From assembly GCA_023411215.1 (NCBI GenBank), contig JAEYOY010000040.1, positions 1 through 44,291 on the forward strand: a DNA stretch of 44,291 nt, in the 5' to 3' direction. Shown here piece after piece: positions 42,347 through 44,291 of this stretch. Below the pieces are notes generated by a model, which was given only the letters and a program-made list of their open reading frames with translations, ran no database searches and had not been told where the DNA came from. The DNA is from Bacillota bacterium. Its GTDB lineage: Bacteria; Bacillota; Clostridia; Lachnospirales; Lachnospiraceae. Position numbers and translations under genes: made by a program. Every line of letters starts with the position of its first letter. The first letter of the stretch is position 1.

Positions 42347-42742
42347 GTGAGGCATTTATTAAAAAGCAACCGTGGTGAAGGATACATTGATGTGGTTGTG
42401 CTTGTTCTTTGTGCAATGCTCGTAATTGCACTTGCTGTGAAGGTATTTCCTGCATACATCGTCAAACAGCAAGTGGATACCTTTGCCGTTGAACTGATGA
42501 GAGAGGCAGAAATTGCTGGAAGAGTGGGAACTGAAACGGCTCAAAGAGAACTGATTCTAAGAGAAAAAACAGGAATTATCCCAACGATAGTATGGTCAAA
42601 GTCAGGTCAGATTCAGCTCAACGAGGAAATAACAGTGACGGTGACTAATCCGATTAACATAGGTCTGTTCGGAGGTTTTGGGTCCTTCCCAATTACACTT
42701 AGAGCAGATGTTGCAGGAAAGGGGGAAGTCTATTGGAAGTAA
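42347..42742 (+). CDS. Pseudopilin-like protein (DUF4320-like)
   Basis: 131 residues, GTG start after GGGAGGTGG. The N-terminus LKSNRGEGYIDVVVLVLCAM shares the RGEGYID cleavage region with the two small pilins, then one hydrophobic helix and a mostly beta C-terminal domain (GQIQLNEEITVTVTNPINIG). This is the plan of TadE/TadF-type minor pilins. I recall the family as DUF4320 from Clostridia elements. Its last bases overlap the next start by ten bases. Confidence 0.75.
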   Translation: MRHLLKSNRGEGYIDVVVLVLCAMLVIALAVKVFPAYIVKQQVDTFAVELMREAEIAGRVGTETAQRELILREKTGIIPTIVWSKSGQIQLNEEITVTVTNPINIGLFGGFGSFPITLRADVAGKGEVYWK

Positions 42743-43275
42743 ATAAAGCACTGTCAAACAACAGGGGCAGTGGCTTTCCACTGGCAGTTGCCATCACTCT
42801 ATGTCTGGTCATGATTTTCACTGGGATATCTGAATATTTCAGGCTCGTGATTGTTGCTCAGGGTGTCCGTGATGCACTTCAGTCAGCGGTCATTTCAACA
42901 GTCAGTGACAATTATGACGATGTGTATCATGGTGTTCGTGAAGGGTACTCAGGTGGATATCAACCTATTGATTCGGATTTTGAAGAGTCCTTTGAATATG
43001 GCGATATTTACGATCGTTTAGATGGAATTCTCGGTTTGAATCAACTTGGCCATGAGCACATAAAAATAACCAATGAAGGTAAAACAGAGTTTAAAATATG
43101 GGATTTGAATGTTGATATCCAAAATGCGCCACTTGCTAGCGGAGATATCAATCAGCAAAGGTTTAAGGTTGACAGTTCTATCATGCTTGAAGTACCAGTG
43201 TCATTTGGTGGAAAACTACTACCACCCATGATAATTAAGGTCAAAAACAGTGCTGGTTACACCCCGAAATTTTAG
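42733..43275 (+). CDS. TadE/TadF-like minor pilin
   Basis: 180 residues, TTG start, overlapping the DUF4320-like gene. NNRGSGFPLAVAITLCLVMI has the same Asn-Arg/Lys-Gly-x-Gly-aromatic start of the hydrophobic helix as the other pilins; a Tyr/Asp/Ser-rich soluble domain follows. AGG-rich DNA upstream within the previous gene gives GGAAAGGGGGAAG as ribosome-binding site. A minor pilin or tip protein is inferred from the N-terminus and operon place. Confidence 0.72.
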   Translation: MEVNKALSNNRGSGFPLAVAITLCLVMIFTGISEYFRLVIVAQGVRDALQSAVISTVSDNYDDVYHGVREGYSGGYQPIDSDFEESFEYGDIYDRLDGILGLNQLGHEHIKITNEGKTEFKIWDLNVDIQNAPLASGDINQQRFKVDSSIMLEVPVSFGGKLLPPMIIKVKNSAGYTPKF

Positions 43276-43375
43276 ATTCTAAAAACTTGTAAAATCATAG
43301 TAGACTATTCAAAAAGCTTGTGCTAGGGTGAGGTTTAAGAGGGACAATACTTTAAAAATTAAGGAGGCATTTCTC

Positions 43376-43933
43376 ATGAAAAATATGAACGATAAAACGA
43401 AAAAAAGAGTAATACTGGCTGGAGGTCTTGTTATCAGTGTGGCACTTATTGTCATGATCGGGGCAAGATTTACGAAAGCACCAGTGATCGAGGCAATCAA
43501 TAATGCTCAGAACACTGAAATCAGTGAGGTTGTCGTAGAAAACCCAAATGGTGTAGAAACAAATATAAATGACGAGGTAAAGGTCGAGCCAATTGTAGTA
43601 CCAAAAGAAACTCAAGTGGATAGTGGCGCAGACGATACAGGAACAGACCAAAAAATTCAAGGTGATGTTCCTGATAAACCAACTTATACTGAAGAACAAC
43701 TGACTGATCCGACACAAAAGCCAGATGGTGAAAAAGTGGATCCACCAAAATCAGAAGAGAAGAATCCTACAACGACTACAACACCAAAGCCAAATAAACC
43801 AGTAACGACTACGGAACAGAAACCTTCTGGTGGGCTACCCGGATTTGATAGTGTGCCAGATGGCGGAGCAAATCAAGTGATTAACGGAGAAAGCGACGGA
43901 GATATCAACAAAGAAGTTGGATCGATGGATTAA
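43376..43933 (+). CDS. Membrane-anchored Pro/Thr-rich protein (DUF6550-like)
   Basis: 185 residues. A basic start (MKNMNDKTKKR) and one helix (VILAGGLVISVALIVMIGA) anchor it; the rest is extracytoplasmic, low-complexity and rich in Pro, Thr, Glu and Lys (PTTTTTPKPNKPVTTTEQKP) and probably spans the wall. Its C-terminus, PGFDSVPDGGANQVINGESDG, is the part that looks conserved; I recall this as DUF6550. ATG 43376 has AAGGAGG; the earlier frame start at 43328 has none. No catalytic motif. Confidence 0.65.
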   Translation: MKNMNDKTKKRVILAGGLVISVALIVMIGARFTKAPVIEAINNAQNTEISEVVVENPNGVETNINDEVKVEPIVVPKETQVDSGADDTGTDQKIQGDVPDKPTYTEEQLTDPTQKPDGEKVDPPKSEEKNPTTTTTPKPNKPVTTTEQKPSGGLPGFDSVPDGGANQVINGESDGDINKEVGSMD

Positions 43934-43951
43934 GAATAGTAGCAAATGAGG

Positions 43952-43975
43952 GCACTGCGAATAGCAGTGCTTTTT
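43952..43975 (+). terminator. Intrinsic terminator between the last two genes
   Basis: GCACTGC (43952-43958) and GCAGTGC (43964-43970) flank GAATA, followed by TTTTTC. Confidence 0.85.
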
Positions 43976-43996
43976 CTTTTGCAGAAAGGGGCACAA

Positions 43997-44291
43997 ATGA
44001 AAAAAATAGCTAAATTCGTTTTGGTGATTATGATGATATTTAGTTTGTCTGTTCCCATGAATGCTTTTGCAGACGGTGATGGAAACATTGATACCGGTGG
44101 TGGAGACATGGGTTCGGGAACAAGTACCAATGTATGGTCACCCGGGAATGAAGGTGTTAGAGTTACTGTTGTTAGAAGCAGTGATCATGCAGTTGTAACT
44201 ACACCCATTGATATTACTAACAAACAGCCAAGTGCGTCTATCTATAACTTTGGTAAAGTGAGTAAAGTCCAATACAACAACGGTAGAGCAC
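43997..44291 (+). CDS. Secreted/surface protein of the element, 3' cut by window end
   Basis: The frame is open to the last base (98 codons). A Sec signal peptide is clear: MKKIAKFVLVIMMIFSLSVP then MNAFA, with cleavage probably after AFA. The mature part starts DGDGNIDTGGGDMGSGTST and seems beta-rich. AAAGGGG precedes the ATG. It follows the pilus genes directly, so a pilus- or wall-associated role is possible, but the fragment is too short for a family call. Confidence 0.75.
   Translation, partial: MKKIAKFVLVIMMIFSLSVPMNAFADGDGNIDTGGGDMGSGTSTNVWSPGNEGVRVTVVRSSDHAVVTTPIDITNKQPSASIYNFGKVSKVQYNNGRA

Larger units (their letters stand above)
25769..44291 (+). mobile_element. Left part of a putative integrative/conjugative element (right end outside window)
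   Basis: From here all genes are on one strand and the content is of element type: ArdA-like anti-restriction protein, DUF4314-, DUF6075- and YodL-like proteins, Dam methylase, SpoVG and a full Tad-like pilus cassette. The gene before is rlmD, whose 3' end is a recognised attachment site. No integrase, relaxase, coupling protein or att repeat pair could be seen in the window, so the borders and mobility are inferred. Confidence 0.6.

Noticed and set aside
25769..44291. Integrase, relaxase or coupling protein of the element
   Set aside because: None of the + or - frames shows a recombinase, relaxase or TraG/VirD4 motif, so none was annotated; they must lie outside the window if present.

Overview
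The window looks like the chromosome of an anaerobic, low-GC Gram-positive bacterium of the class Clostridia, most likely Lachnospiraceae. The signs are strong Firmicutes-type Shine-Dalgarno sites, consensus sigma-A promoters, a pcrA/YerC neighbourhood, a spore-coat (CotJC) remnant, a Dlt-type cell-wall esterification operon and a TPP-riboswitch-like leader. No rRNA, tRNA or CRISPR array was seen. The species call is inference.

Bases 1-25,800 are ordinary chromosome. In order they hold: the end of an ABC-transporter substrate-binding protein; a small acidic membrane protein, pcrA helicase, a DUF1836 regulator and a YerC/TrpR-like repressor; an (Arg-Phe-Asp)n repeat peptide; a large PEP/pyruvate-binding protein; a broken cotJC; a membrane-anchored transglutaminase-like protein; and a racemase-plus-dlt-like operon (racemase, adenylating ligase, carrier protein, MBOAT acyltransferase, DltD/SGNH-like protein, lipoprotein) whose gaps are full of hairpins. 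After these come a zinc alcohol dehydrogenase, a degenerate TPP-riboswitch-like element with a strong terminator, a PhzF-like isomerase, a DinB-like protein, a free-standing condensation-domain protein, wreckage of an ABC-2 exporter, a coiled-coil protein, a homocysteine-methyltransferase-like protein and the RNA methyltransferase RlmD.

From about 25,800 to the end every gene is on the + strand and the content changes to that of an integrative element. It has a giant SLH/Ig-repeat surface protein, small element-type proteins (DUF6075-, ArdA/DUF6329-, DUF4314- and YodL-like), a Dam methylase and SpoVG. A Tad/Flp-like pilus module follows: two almost identical tiny pilins, a prepilin peptidase, CpaB, a CpaE-like ATPase, the TadA motor, TadB, TadC and two pseudopilin-like proteins. 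Two envelope proteins come last, the final one cut by the window end. No integrase or relaxase is visible, so the element continues outside the window.

The most interesting parts are this pilus module, with an unusual Asp at position +5 of its prepilin signal and an intrinsic terminator inside the peptidase gene; an ArdA-like gene interrupted at an A7 tract although its downstream frame ends in an ATGA overlap with the next gene; and a Dlt-like operon with a racemase, a changed specificity region in the ligase and a Cys in place of the nucleophilic Ser.
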